Assembly: GCF_042649125.1 (NCBI RefSeq)
Contig: NZ_JBHRYQ010000001.1
Span: 4,278,001-4,342,000, forward strand
From: Leadbetterella lacunae
Lineage (GTDB): Bacteria; Bacteroidota; Bacteroidia; Cytophagales; Spirosomataceae
Reading direction: 5' to 3'
Length of the DNA stretch: 64,000 nucleotides
This document shows, piece by piece, positions 33,945 through 42,995 of the stretch; within the stretch, counting starts at the first letter, position 1, and every line of letters begins with the position of its first letter. Position numbers and translations under genes: made by a program. The notes under the pieces were generated by a model. It saw only the letters and a program-made list of their open reading frames with translations, made no database searches and was not told the origin of the DNA.

Positions 33945-34811
33945 ATGAATAAGTTAATTTTCTTTTTGCCTTTGCTGTTTGTGTATTCGTTTATCAATCC
34001 ATTTTTTGGGTCGGTTTCGGAGCAAAAATTAGACAGCCAAATTACGGTTTGTCATAACGTTCCTTTCGACGATATGCGTCAGTTTGCTTTAGACCCGGAG
34101 TTTCAAGCCTTGCATCCATCGCCAATAGCACTTGAATATGATGGCATGGGAGAGAAAGTAAGTTTCAAAACCACTGATGGGGTTGACGGGACGGGCTATT
34201 TTATTAAAGCTAAAAAGAAATCAGATAAGTGGCTTTTGGTTTACCAAGAGTGGTGGGGACTAAATGAGTACATTGAGCGTCAATCAGATATTTTTTACAA
34301 AGACTTGGGCGAAAACGTAAACGTGTTAGCAGTAGATATGTATGATGGAAAATCTACTTCGGATCCACAAGAAGCAGGAAAACTCATGATGGGAGCCAAA
34401 GAAGACCGCTTAGTAGCCTTGGTAAATGGAGCAGTAGCTTATGCAGGTCCGAAGGCCAAAATAGCCAATGTAGGTTGGTGTTTTGGGGGAGGTTGGTCAC
34501 TTAGGTCTGCGATTTTAGGGGGCAAAAACACCGTAGGTTCTGTGATGTATTACGGAATGCCTGTGACAGACATTAACGAATTGAAAAAGTTAAATTCAGA
34601 TGTTTTGGGACTTTTTGCCACAGAAACTAGAATCTCTAAAGAGGTGATTGAGAAGTTTGCGGAAAACATGAAAGCGGCGGGAAAAAAACTAGATTACAAG
34701 ATTTTTCCAGGCGTGCATGGTTTTGCTAATCCTAGCAATCCTAAGTTTGACGAGGAAGGTAGTAAAGAAGCCTATGCAATGGCAATAAAATATCTTAAAA
34801 GTAAGTTTTAA
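33945..34811 (+). CDS. Exported dienelactone-hydrolase-family protein
   Basis: A 288-residue alpha/beta hydrolase with an N-terminal signal peptide (hydrophobic about 3-22). The nucleophile elbow is G-W-C-F-G-G-G with the Cys near residue 178, and the catalytic His is in P-G-V-H-G-F near 264. The usual Asp position in G-x-F-x-x-x-D appears replaced: the segment reads L-F-A-T-E-T-R-I, so a neighbouring Glu may serve or activity may be lost. Substrate unknown. A terminator follows at 34845. Confidence 0.83.
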   Translation: MNKLIFFLPLLFVYSFINPFFGSVSEQKLDSQITVCHNVPFDDMRQFALDPEFQALHPSPIALEYDGMGEKVSFKTTDGVDGTGYFIKAKKKSDKWLLVYQEWWGLNEYIERQSDIFYKDLGENVNVLAVDMYDGKSTSDPQEAGKLMMGAKEDRLVALVNGAVAYAGPKAKIANVGWCFGGGWSLRSAILGGKNTVGSVMYYGMPVTDINELKKLNSDVLGLFATETRISKEVIEKFAENMKAAGKKLDYKIFPGVHGFANPSNPKFDEEGSKEAYAMAIKYLKSKF

Positions 34812-34844
34812 GAAGAATCGCAAGTATTAAAATATTAGATAATT

Positions 34845-34867
34845 AAAGCCCGAAAGGGCTTTTTTTA
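34845..34867 (+). terminator. Terminator after the dienelactone-hydrolase-like gene
   Basis: AAAGCCC-GAAA-GGGCTTT hairpin followed by TTTTTT, a classical intrinsic terminator 34 bases past the stop. Confidence 0.85.
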
Positions 34868-34957
34868 TTTGTTTGTGTCAAGATGACATTTATTTTTGAA
34901 AATACCTTAATTTTTAATAGCTTGCATATTAGAGTTTCAACCTATAATATAGTTTAA

Positions 34958-36679
34958 ATGGCAAATTTAAATACAACCTTAAATAAAACTAACGCTTACG
35001 ATGCAATCGTGATTGGATCAGGAATGAGCGGAAGTTGGGCAGCTAAAGAACTTTCCGAAAAGGGGCTTAAAACCCTGGTTTTGGAAAAAGGTCGAATGGT
35101 AAATCACATTGTAGATTATCCTACCATGATGCAAGACCCTTGGGACAAGGAACACCGCGGTTCACTTACACCCGAAGAAAGGGAACGTCACCATATTCAA
35201 ATCAGGAGTGGTTTTGTGGGAAGCGACACCAAGCATTTTTATACAAACGATCAAGAAAACCCCTACCAAGAAATTCAGCCTTTCGACTGGATTAGAGGAA
35301 ACCAAATAGGTGGGCGTTCACTTTTGTGGGGAAAACATACATACAGATGGTCTGATTACGATTTTGAGGCAAATGCCAGAGAAGGGATAGCAGTAGACTG
35401 GCCGATTCGCTACAAAGACATTGCTCCATGGTACAGTTATGTTGAAAAATTCGTGGGTATTTCGGGAGAAAAACTTGGGCTTAGTCACTTGCCAGATGGT
35501 GAGTTTCAGCCGCCTTTTCCGTTAAACTGTTTAGAGAAAAGTTTCAAAGAAAGCATTCAAGGGAAATTTAAAGATAGATATGTAACTACCGGTAGAGTTG
35601 CTCACTTAACGGAGCCAACCGAGGAGCAGTTGGCCTTAGGAAGAGGAAAATGCCAAACCCGAAACAGATGCTCACGTGGATGTCCTTATGGTGCTTATTT
35701 TTCTGCCAATTCAGCTACCTTACCAGCTGCAAATAACACAGGAAATTTTGTGATTCGACCAAACTCTGTAGCTGCTGAGATTTTGTTTGATCCCAAAACC
35801 CAACTTGCCACAGGCGTAAAAGTAATTGACTCTGAAACCATGGAAGAGCATATTTTTACAGCAAAAATTATATTCTCATGTGCTTCGGCTATGGCTACTG
35901 CCCAAATATTATTAAACTCTACATCGGAGCGTTTTCCGAACGGAATGGGCAATGACAGCGGCGAACTTGGGCATAATATTATGGATCACCATTATCATGT
36001 AGGTGCCATGGGCGACTTTGATGGTCTTGAGGAAGACTATTACAAAGGCCGTAAGCCAGTGGGTATTTTTATTCCAAAATATGTAAATATCGACAAGGCC
36101 AGCCAAAACAAAAGCTTTTTGAGAGGGTATGACTACCAAGGTGGTTCAGGAAGAGCAAATTGGGGCAGAGGTACTGATGCCGTGGGAGTAGGAGCAGACT
36201 TTAAGGAGTCGCTTTATAAACCAGGCCCTTGGAATATGTCGCTTATGGGCTTTGGTGAAGTATTGCCTTACCACGAAAACAAAATGCATTTGGATAAAAC
36301 TAAAACAGACAAATGGGGAATTCCTCAGATAGTTTTTGATGCTGGTTTCAAGAAAAACGAAATTGAAATGCGTAAGCAAATCAAGGCCGATGCAGTTGAA
36401 ATGTTAGAGATAGCAGGTTTTAAAAACATTCAATCGTTTGATCACTCAGGTGGAATGGGTGTGGGAGTTCACGAAATGGGAACTGCTAGAATGGGTCGTG
36501 ATCCAAAAACTTCGGTTTTAAATGGAAATAATCAACTTCACAGTGTAAAAAATGTCTTTGTGACGGACGGTGCATGTATGACAAGTTCAAACTGCGTAAA
36601 CCCTTCAATTACCTATATGGCATTAACCGCTCGTGCGGCAAATTTTGCAGTGGAGGAGTTGAATAAGAAGAATTTGTGA
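34958..36679 (+). CDS. GMC-family FAD oxidoreductase (sugar dehydrogenase-like)
   Basis: A 573-residue flavoprotein. FAD motif G-S-G-M-S-G-S near residue 20, then L-V-L-E-K-G-R. G-G-R-S-L-L-W-G near 113 and the C-terminal H-E-M-G-T-A-R-M-G plus V-T-D-G-A and N-P-S-I-T are GMC hallmarks. Similar proteins act with a small exported subunit 3 protein to oxidise sugars or polyols; that gene follows after 311 bases. No own signal peptide is seen; export may depend on the partner. Cys pairs C-Q-T-R-N-R-C-S-R-G-C near 233-243 are notable. Substrate unknown. Confidence 0.88.
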   Translation: MANLNTTLNKTNAYDAIVIGSGMSGSWAAKELSEKGLKTLVLEKGRMVNHIVDYPTMMQDPWDKEHRGSLTPEERERHHIQIRSGFVGSDTKHFYTNDQENPYQEIQPFDWIRGNQIGGRSLLWGKHTYRWSDYDFEANAREGIAVDWPIRYKDIAPWYSYVEKFVGISGEKLGLSHLPDGEFQPPFPLNCLEKSFKESIQGKFKDRYVTTGRVAHLTEPTEEQLALGRGKCQTRNRCSRGCPYGAYFSANSATLPAANNTGNFVIRPNSVAAEILFDPKTQLATGVKVIDSETMEEHIFTAKIIFSCASAMATAQILLNSTSERFPNGMGNDSGELGHNIMDHHYHVGAMGDFDGLEEDYYKGRKPVGIFIPKYVNIDKASQNKSFLRGYDYQGGSGRANWGRGTDAVGVGADFKESLYKPGPWNMSLMGFGEVLPYHENKMHLDKTKTDKWGIPQIVFDAGFKKNEIEMRKQIKADAVEMLEIAGFKNIQSFDHSGGMGVGVHEMGTARMGRDPKTSVLNGNNQLHSVKNVFVTDGACMTSSNCVNPSITYMALTARAANFAVEELNKKNL

Positions 36680-36990
36680 GTATTGAGTAGAGAGTAATGG
36701 GTTTCGGTTCTTTATTATTTTGTAAATGAAAATAAATAGATTTGAGGATGTTATTGCTTGGTAAAAAGGCCAGGAATAGGCAGTTCATATTTATACAAAT
36801 TTTTCAACTTTGAAGGATTATAGACTTAAAAATCAAATATGTCGATGAATTTCAAAATTAATTCGAAGGAAACTCAAACATTATTATAGACTTATTAAAA
36901 TCACTTGAGTGAATTCATTGAACATTTAACTCGCTACTCTTAATGCTATACCAGAAGTACAGTTTTTCAACCTATTAAAATAAAATAAAA
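36680..36990. other. Intergenic region, nothing recognised
   Basis: About 311 AT-rich bases between the GMC oxidoreductase and its likely partner. No open frame with family features, and no clear hairpin with a T tract. The gap is unusually long for an enzyme pair and may hold a second promoter. Confidence 0.5.
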
Positions 36991-37584
36991 ATGAACAGAA
37001 GAGATTATATAAAAAATACAGCCGCAGCACTTGGCTTATCTTTGGTTGGGGTTTCTATGTCTGAGATTCTAATATCTTGTAAAGAGCAGGCTAAGTTAGA
37101 CTGGAAACCGGTTTTCTTTACCAATAACCAAGCGGCTTTAATTGCGGAAATAGCAGAAACTATTTTACCTAAAACCAAAACTCCGGGTGCCAAAGACATG
37201 GGCGTGCCTCAGTTTATTGATGTAATGGTAAAAGAAACCATGGACGAAGCTGGTCAAAAGGAATTGGTTGCTGGATTAGATGCTTTTGAAAAAGATGTGG
37301 AGTTGCAGTATGGCCATTCCTTTCTTAAGCTTTCTCCTGAAAAGAAAATTGAGTGTATCACCAAAATTGATAAAGATAAACCCCGTTCGGGACTTTCTAT
37401 GTGGGGTATACCCTTAGAAAATGACCCACCGAAACCTACTTTTTTCAAAACCATAAAAGGCCTTACGCTTTTTGGTTTTTATACTTCCGAAGATATCGGT
37501 AAAAATATATTGGTCTATGACCCAGTTCCAGGAGAATTCCAAGGTTGTATTCCTCTAAATGGCCAAAATGCTTGGACTGAGTAA
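36991..37584 (+). CDS. Gluconate 2-dehydrogenase subunit 3 family protein
   Basis: A 197-residue exported protein. The N-terminus M-N-R-R-D-Y-I-K-N-T carries a twin-arginine-type R-R-D-Y, a hydrophobic stretch and a lipobox-like L-I-S-C near residue 30, so it may be a Tat-exported lipoprotein. The body matches PF13618: A-L-I-A-E-I-A-E-T-I-L-P-K-T and G-V-P-Q-F-I-D. Subunit 3 proteins accompany GMC dehydrogenases and help export or electron transfer, which supports pairing with the upstream gene. Confidence 0.85.
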   Translation: MNRRDYIKNTAAALGLSLVGVSMSEILISCKEQAKLDWKPVFFTNNQAALIAEIAETILPKTKTPGAKDMGVPQFIDVMVKETMDEAGQKELVAGLDAFEKDVELQYGHSFLKLSPEKKIECITKIDKDKPRSGLSMWGIPLENDPPKPTFFKTIKGLTLFGFYTSEDIGKNILVYDPVPGEFQGCIPLNGQNAWTE

Positions 37585-37600
37585 AGTTTTAGTTGTAGTA

Positions 37601-37638
37601 AAAAGCTCCATTTTGTTAGTTCAATATGGAGCTTTTTT
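37601..37638. terminator. Shared terminator between convergent genes
   Basis: AAAAGCTCCAT and ATGGAGCTTTTTT are inverted repeats around a 14-base loop. A on the left and T on the right suit termination from both directions, between the subunit 3 gene and the convergent cupin gene. Confidence 0.75.
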
Positions 37639-37643
37639 GGTTT

Positions 37644-38426
37644 TTAATCAAACTGAAAAGCAAAATAGGTTACTTGTTTTTTACCCACATTTTTGATTCC
37701 ATGTAAGTCCATCGATTGCAAAAATATCACGTCGCCATCTGTGGCAGCATGTGTTTTTTCGTTGATATATTCTTCTACTTGCGAGCTACCTGGCTCCAGC
37801 TGAATAGGTAAAATAATTTCGGCAGGTAGGTGTGTATGTGCGGCATGGCTCATAATGCCTGGGTTGAGCGTAGTGGTATGCATCTCAAGGCGATTTAACA
37901 TGTTTGTTGGTCTATTCAAAAAATCCTTTCTTCCGCCTTTTGGGTTTTCTATAAACTTTGCTTCTTCCCACGGTATCATAACCGAGCCGCCACTGCTTTT
38001 TCCTCTTGCCGTATTTGTGGAGTCTTTTGAGAAAAACTGAAACACGTAATACGTTACATTTTGTGAGCTAGTGTTTTCTAGTTTTCGCGTGTCTTCAGGC
38101 ATTATTAAGGCCAAACTACCAGCAGGTAAGTCTTTGCTTACACCGTTAATCGTTAAGTGTAAAACACCTTCTTTTATAATGAGCATCTCTTCATTTGCCT
38201 GAGTATAGTGCTCTTTTAAGAAGCCCTTTGGGTATAGCGTAGTGGCGTGCACTTTAAAAAGGGAAAGGGTTGGAGTTGTAGTCTCCAAAATTTTCCGTTG
38301 CTGAGCTATGGGTCTTTCTATCACTTCCTGTTCGCTCCATTTTATAACCTGCGATGCAAGCCGTTTTTGGGCAAATACTGAGGTAGATAAAAGTGATAAA
38401 GTCAAAACGAGTGGTTTACTGTTCAT
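37644..38426 (-). CDS. Exported bicupin protein
   Basis: A 260-residue protein starting at the ATG at 38424-38426 (M-N-S-K-P-L-V); the frame extends 29 codons further without a signal-like start. The signal peptide ends F-A-Q. Two cupin domains: first with E-H-Y-T-Q-A-N-E-E-M near 75-90, second with S-H-A-A-H-T-H-L-P-A-E-I near 190. The second keeps the His-x-His...Glu metal pattern. Resembles ureidoglycine aminohydrolase-type bicupins but is exported, so that role is doubtful. Function unknown; next to rhamnose genes. Confidence 0.75.
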   Translation of the reverse strand: MNSKPLVLTLSLLSTSVFAQKRLASQVIKWSEQEVIERPIAQQRKILETTTPTLSLFKVHATTLYPKGFLKEHYTQANEEMLIIKEGVLHLTINGVSKDLPAGSLALIMPEDTRKLENTSSQNVTYYVFQFFSKDSTNTARGKSSGGSVMIPWEEAKFIENPKGGRKDFLNRPTNMLNRLEMHTTTLNPGIMSHAAHTHLPAEIILPIQLEPGSSQVEEYINEKTHAATDGDVIFLQSMDLHGIKNVGKKQVTYFAFQFD

Positions 38427-38722
38427 GGTTGTTTTGTAGTTTAAATAAATGATATTTATTTGCCTTCTGAAAAACGGAAGACTTAGGCTGAATAATGTCA
38501 AATATAGGTTCAAAAGTTTATATTTTCTTATTTCTTTATATTTGTGAGATTTTCATATAATAATTCATTTTTTATAAAAATCAGGTATTGGGATTTCCTC
38601 AAATGTCACGAATGTTGAATACCAAGAATACCCTTTTTTAAGCCTAAAGTCAGTACAGTAAAGGACAGTTGCGGGTCGCTATACATATATTTTTACACGA
38701 TAAACATACCAGAATAATATAC
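38427..38722. other. Divergent intergenic region before rhaEW
   Basis: Control region between the leftward cupin gene and the rightward rhamnulose-phosphate aldolase gene. TATATTTG at 38537-38544 fits the TAnnTTTG -7 consensus on the plus strand, which would give a long leader of about 170 bases. No gene seen. Confidence 0.35.
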
Positions 38723-40834
38723 ATGTCTTCTAACAATTCTACATTCAAACACGTAAGCTATCTATGGGATGACGCCAAAGCCGCTTCAATGGCCGGTGAC
38801 GAAGTCGCATTGTTTATTTATAGATCTAATTTATTAGGAGCAGACCTCCGATTAACTAATTATGGAGGTGGAAACACGTCTGTAAAAATCACCGACAAAG
38901 ACCCACTAACTGGCCAAGAAACCGAAGTTATGTGGATCAAAGGCTCAGGTGGCGATATCGGTACTTTGAAAAAGTCGGGTTGTGCGGCATTGTATATGGA
39001 GCGTTTACTTAATCTCGAAAAAGTATACAAAGGCATAGCCCAAGAAGACGAAATGGTGGAACTTTTTAACCACTGTATTTTCGATTTGGCTTCAAAAGCC
39101 CCTTCGATAGATACACCTTTGCATGGATTTTTACCATTTAAACATATAGACCACTTGCACCCTGACGCTGCCATTGCGATAGCAGCCGCCAAAGACGGCA
39201 AAAAAATCACGGACGAGCTATTTAATGGCGAAATCGGTTGGGTAGAGTGGCAAAGACCAGGTTTTGATTTAGGACTAAAGCTTAGGGCTTGCCTGCAAGA
39301 AGCAGCCGCAAAAGGAATCGCACTGAAAGGAATCATGTTGGGTTCTCACGGTTTGTTTACGTGGGGAGACACCGCTTACAGCAGTTATATCAACACCTTA
39401 GAAGTTATAGAAAAGTGTGCAGAATTTTTGGAAGAAAACTACGGCAAAAAACGTCCAGTTTTTGGAGGAGAAAAAGCACCAAGTTTAGCAGAAGCAGATA
39501 GAAAAACCAAAGCGGCGAGTTTAGCTCCTACGCTTAGAGGGTATTGCTCTTCAGAACGAAAAATGGTGGGCCACTTCACAGACGATCCAAGGGTTTTGGA
39601 GTTTATCAACTCAAACGACTTGGCTAAGTTGGCACCTTTGGGCACCTCTTGTCCCGATCATTTTTTAAGAACAAAGATTGCTCCTTTGGTATTAGACCCA
39701 ACCAAAGTGGAAGACGCAGCCTATCTAGAAAGTGTATTTGAAGCCTATAGAGCTGGATATAAAGCGTATTACGACGCATGCAAACATGCAAATTCACCTG
39801 CTATGCGTGACCCCAATCCGGTGGTTATCCTTTATCCGGGTGTGGGTATGTTTACTTTTGCCAAAGACAAAACCATGGCACGTTTGGCGTCGGAATATTA
39901 CACCAACGCCATCAACGTAATGAAAGGTGCTGAGGCGGTTTCAGAGTACACCTCGTTGCCTCACCAAGAAGCATTTGATATAGAATATTGGTTGCTAGAA
40001 GAAGCCAAACTTCAGCGTATGCCTAAAGCAAAGGCCCTTTCGGGTAGAATAGCGGTGGTAACAGGAAGTGCAGGCGGAATCGGAAAGGCGATTGCCAAGA
40101 AATTTGCCAAAGAAGGAGCTTGTGTAATTTTAAATGATATCAACCAAGAGAGACTAGACGCAGCCACTGCAGAATTTACAGCCTTGTTTGGCAAAGATGC
40201 CGTTTCATCCACATTGTTAAATGTAACGGATACTGCTTCAGCACAAGCCGCTTTCGATGCAACTGCCCTGGCTTTTGGAGGCGTTGATTTAGTAGTAAAT
40301 AATGCTGGAATCAGTATTTCAAAATCTATTACCGAACACACGATTGAAGAATGGGATAGACTCTATGACATTTTGGTTAAAGGTCAATTTATCGTGAGTC
40401 AGGCTGCGGTGCGTGTCATGAAAAAGCAAAATATTGGCGGTGATATCGTAAATATTGCGTCAAAAAATGCCGTAGTGGCGGGGCCAAATAACCCGGGATA
40501 TGGATCTGCAAAAGCAGCACAAGCACACATGACGAGACTAATGGCCGCGGAGTTAGGGGTAGACAAAATAAGAGTAAACACGGTGAATCCCGATGCCGTT
40601 ATTTCAGACTCAAATATTTGGGCAGGCGGATGGGCCGAAGGCCGTGCAAAAGCATACGGAATTACGGTTGAGGAACTTCCTGCATATTACGCCAAAAGAA
40701 CTTTGTTAAATGAAATCATCCTTCCAGACGATATCGCAAATGCATGCTTTGCCTTAGTAGGCGGCTTGCTCAATAAGTCGACCGGAAACGCCATAAACGT
40801 AGACGGAGGAGTTGCAATGGGTTTTTATAGATAA
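38723..40834 (+). CDS. rhaEW: Bifunctional rhamnulose-1-phosphate aldolase / lactaldehyde dehydrogenase
   Basis: A 703-residue fusion starting at the ATG at 38723. The N-terminal half (to about 420) is a class II aldolase: N-Y-G-G-G-N-T-S, then H-G-F-L-P-F-K-H-I-D-H-L-H-P-D and G-S-H-G-L-F-T-W-G supply metal ligands. The C-terminal half (about 435-703) is a short-chain dehydrogenase with T-G-S-A-G-G-I-G, N-N-A-G and Y-G-S-A-K-A-A. RhaEW-type enzymes split rhamnulose-1-phosphate into DHAP and L-lactaldehyde and oxidise the latter to L-lactate. LutABC downstream would consume that lactate. Confidence 0.92.
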   Translation: MSSNNSTFKHVSYLWDDAKAASMAGDEVALFIYRSNLLGADLRLTNYGGGNTSVKITDKDPLTGQETEVMWIKGSGGDIGTLKKSGCAALYMERLLNLEKVYKGIAQEDEMVELFNHCIFDLASKAPSIDTPLHGFLPFKHIDHLHPDAAIAIAAAKDGKKITDELFNGEIGWVEWQRPGFDLGLKLRACLQEAAAKGIALKGIMLGSHGLFTWGDTAYSSYINTLEVIEKCAEFLEENYGKKRPVFGGEKAPSLAEADRKTKAASLAPTLRGYCSSERKMVGHFTDDPRVLEFINSNDLAKLAPLGTSCPDHFLRTKIAPLVLDPTKVEDAAYLESVFEAYRAGYKAYYDACKHANSPAMRDPNPVVILYPGVGMFTFAKDKTMARLASEYYTNAINVMKGAEAVSEYTSLPHQEAFDIEYWLLEEAKLQRMPKAKALSGRIAVVTGSAGGIGKAIAKKFAKEGACVILNDINQERLDAATAEFTALFGKDAVSSTLLNVTDTASAQAAFDATALAFGGVDLVVNNAGISISKSITEHTIEEWDRLYDILVKGQFIVSQAAVRVMKKQNIGGDIVNIASKNAVVAGPNNPGYGSAKAAQAHMTRLMAAELGVDKIRVNTVNPDAVISDSNIWAGGWAEGRAKAYGITVEELPAYYAKRTLLNEIILPDDIANACFALVGGLLNKSTGNAINVDGGVAMGFYR

Positions 40835-40870
40835 AAAAATAGCTAATAAACGTTTTTGAAAAAATATTGA

Positions 40871-40907
40871 AAAGGCAGTTTTTGGAGTATCTTTAAACTG
40901 CTTTTTC
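40871..40907 (+). terminator. Terminator after rhaEW
   Basis: AAAGGCAGTTT and AAACTGCTTTTT form a stem (GCAGTTT core) with a 13-base loop and a T tract. It partially separates rhaEW from rhaI. Confidence 0.65.
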
Positions 40908-40960
40908 TTACAAAACATTTAATTATTAGTTAATTATAGATTTTAAAATTAGAATAAAAA

Positions 40961-42241
40961 ATGATTCTTTCGGAGAAAATAATACAAGACCACAATACCA
41001 GTTTGTTAGCGAAGCATAAACTACACTTTGAATTTGCCAAAAGCCAAATCAACGATGTAGACAGTATAATCAAAAGATTGGTGGATTTCCAAGTAGCCAT
41101 ACCTTCATGGGCATTGGGAACTGGAGGTACACGTTTTGGTCGTTTTCCGGGAGGAGGAGAGCCTCGTAGTTTAGAAGAGAAAATAGAAGATGTGGGTCTT
41201 TTGCATGCATTAAACAAAACTTCGGGTGCTATTTCGTTGCACATTCCTTGGGATATACCGACCGCCCCAAAGGATATTCAGACATTAGCTGCTCAGCATG
41301 GTTTGGCTTTTGATGCCGTAAATTCCAATACATTTCAAGATCAAGCAGATCAAGAATATAGCTACAAGTTTGGTTCGCTTCAAAACGTCAACAAGGCCAT
41401 TCGTAAGCAGGCGGTAGATCATAATATCGAGGTTATCAAGCACGGCGTAGATTTAGGTTCAAAATCGCTAACGGTTTGGTTGTCTGATGGTTCGTGTTTT
41501 CCAGGGCAGTTAAACTTTAGAAAAGCTTTTGAGAATACTTTAGAAAGTTTACAAGAGATTTACGCAGCATTGCCAGCAGATTGGAAAATGTTTGTGGAAT
41601 ACAAAGCATTTGAGCCTAATTTTTATTCAATGACCGTTGGCGACTGGGGGCAATCCCTTCTTTTTGCAAATAAATTAGGTGAAAAAGCATATACTTTAGT
41701 AGACTTGGGCCACCATTTGCCAAATGCCAACATAGAGCAAATCGTGAGTTTACTCATGATGGAAGGCAAACTTGGAGGTTTCCACTTTAACGACTCTAAG
41801 TATGGCGATGACGACCTTACGGTAGGAAGTATTAAACCATACCAATTGTTCTTGATTTTCAATGAATTAACACAAGGGGCTCAGTTAAATAATGCCCCTT
41901 TTGATCAGGGTTCTGGTTTTGGTTGGATGATAGACGCTTCGCATAATATCAAAGACCCATTGGAAGATTTGCTTCAATCAGTAGAAGCCATTCAGATTGC
42001 CTATGCCCAGTCGCTTTTGGTAGATACCATAGCACTTGAAGACGCCAGACAAAACAATGACGTAGCCAAAGCTCAGGAGATTTTACAAGAAGCATACCGA
42101 ACAGATGTGCGTGCCTTGGTAGCAGAAGCACGAATCAGAGCAGGTGCCTCATTGTCGCCTATTGCTGCATATAGAGATTTAAAAGTAAGAAAAGAATTAA
42201 TATCGGAGAGAGGTTTGAAAACCATTGCGACTGGATTGTAA
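40961..42241 (+). CDS. rhaI: L-rhamnose isomerase, RhaI type
   Basis: A 426-residue TIM-barrel isomerase converting L-rhamnose to L-rhamnulose. The sequence fits the Pseudomonas-type RhaI group (about 430 residues) rather than RhaA: W-A-L-G-T-G-G-T-R-F-G-R-F-P-G-G-G near residue 46-62. Metal-ligand strands include V-E-Y-K-A-F-E-P near 210, D-L-G-H-H near 249-253 and G-F-H-F-N-D-S-K-Y-G-D-D-D near 270-282. Cytosolic. It is followed by lutABC after 43 bases, so all four are probably one transcript. Confidence 0.92.
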   Translation: MILSEKIIQDHNTSLLAKHKLHFEFAKSQINDVDSIIKRLVDFQVAIPSWALGTGGTRFGRFPGGGEPRSLEEKIEDVGLLHALNKTSGAISLHIPWDIPTAPKDIQTLAAQHGLAFDAVNSNTFQDQADQEYSYKFGSLQNVNKAIRKQAVDHNIEVIKHGVDLGSKSLTVWLSDGSCFPGQLNFRKAFENTLESLQEIYAALPADWKMFVEYKAFEPNFYSMTVGDWGQSLLFANKLGEKAYTLVDLGHHLPNANIEQIVSLLMMEGKLGGFHFNDSKYGDDDLTVGSIKPYQLFLIFNELTQGAQLNNAPFDQGSGFGWMIDASHNIKDPLEDLLQSVEAIQIAYAQSLLVDTIALEDARQNNDVAKAQEILQEAYRTDVRALVAEARIRAGASLSPIAAYRDLKVRKELISERGLKTIATGL

Positions 42242-42284
42242 AAAGTAGTATATTTAACTCTTAATCATTGGAAGAGCATTAAAA

Positions 42285-42995
42285 ATGAAAGTAGCTTTAT
42301 TTGTACCATGTTATATGGATCAGTTTTATCCCAAAACTGCGATTGCTACCTTAGAATTACTCGAAAAATTAGGGTGTGAGGTTTTTTATCCCGAAAACCA
42401 AACTTGCTGCGGACAACCGATGGCAAATTCGGGTTATGAGCACCTTAGTGGCTCTTGTACCGCTTTGTTTCAAGACAATTTCAATGATTATGACTACGTT
42501 GTTTCGCCTTCGGGAAGCTGCACGTTACATGTAAAAGAACACATTGAGCTAAAAGGCAAAGTGTATGAGTTAATAGAATTTATCACGGATGTATTAAAAA
42601 TCCAATCTTTAGAAGGTAGTTTTCCTCACAAAGTTGGCTTACATCAGAGTTGCCACGGACAGCGAGGCTTATTTTTGTCTCAAATGTCAGAGCTAAATGC
42701 AGCCCCATTTTCAAAACCCGAGCTATTACTTCGTAACCTGAAAGGTATAGAACTTCAGTCTTTATCCCGAAAAGACGAGTGCTGTGGCTTTGGCGGCACA
42801 TTTTGTGTTACCGAGGAGGCCGTTTCGGTCAGAATGGGAAAAGATAGAGTGGCGGACCACATGCACAGTGGAGTAGAAATAATAATAGGAGGTGATACCT
42901 CATGCTTAATGCACATGGAAGGAATAATTAAGCGTGATAACAATGCCATAAAAGTAATGCATATTGCGGAGGTCTTAAATCAAGCAATCTCATGA
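42285..42995 (+). CDS. lutA: L-lactate utilisation protein LutA
   Basis: A 236-residue (Fe-S)-binding protein with two CCG-type motifs: N-Q-T-C-C-G-Q-P near residue 38-45 and R-K-D-E-C-C-G-F-G-G near 162-171. These bind an unusual iron-sulfur cluster, as in the heterodisulfide reductase family. LutA is one subunit of the LutABC L-lactate oxidising complex. The next gene overlaps by four bases (ATGA), a sign of translational coupling. Confidence 0.93.
   Translation: MKVALFVPCYMDQFYPKTAIATLELLEKLGCEVFYPENQTCCGQPMANSGYEHLSGSCTALFQDNFNDYDYVVSPSGSCTLHVKEHIELKGKVYELIEFITDVLKIQSLEGSFPHKVGLHQSCHGQRGLFLSQMSELNAAPFSKPELLLRNLKGIELQSLSRKDECCGFGGTFCVTEEAVSVRMGKDRVADHMHSGVEIIIGGDTSCLMHMEGIIKRDNNAIKVMHIAEVLNQAIS

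Noticed and set aside
36680..36990. Possible small gene between the GMC oxidoreductase and subunit 3
   Set aside because: No frame with plausible length, composition or motif; frequent stops on both strands.
38860..39336. 158-codon antisense frame in the aldolase gene
   Set aside because: Shadow of the strongly conserved RhaEW aldolase domain.
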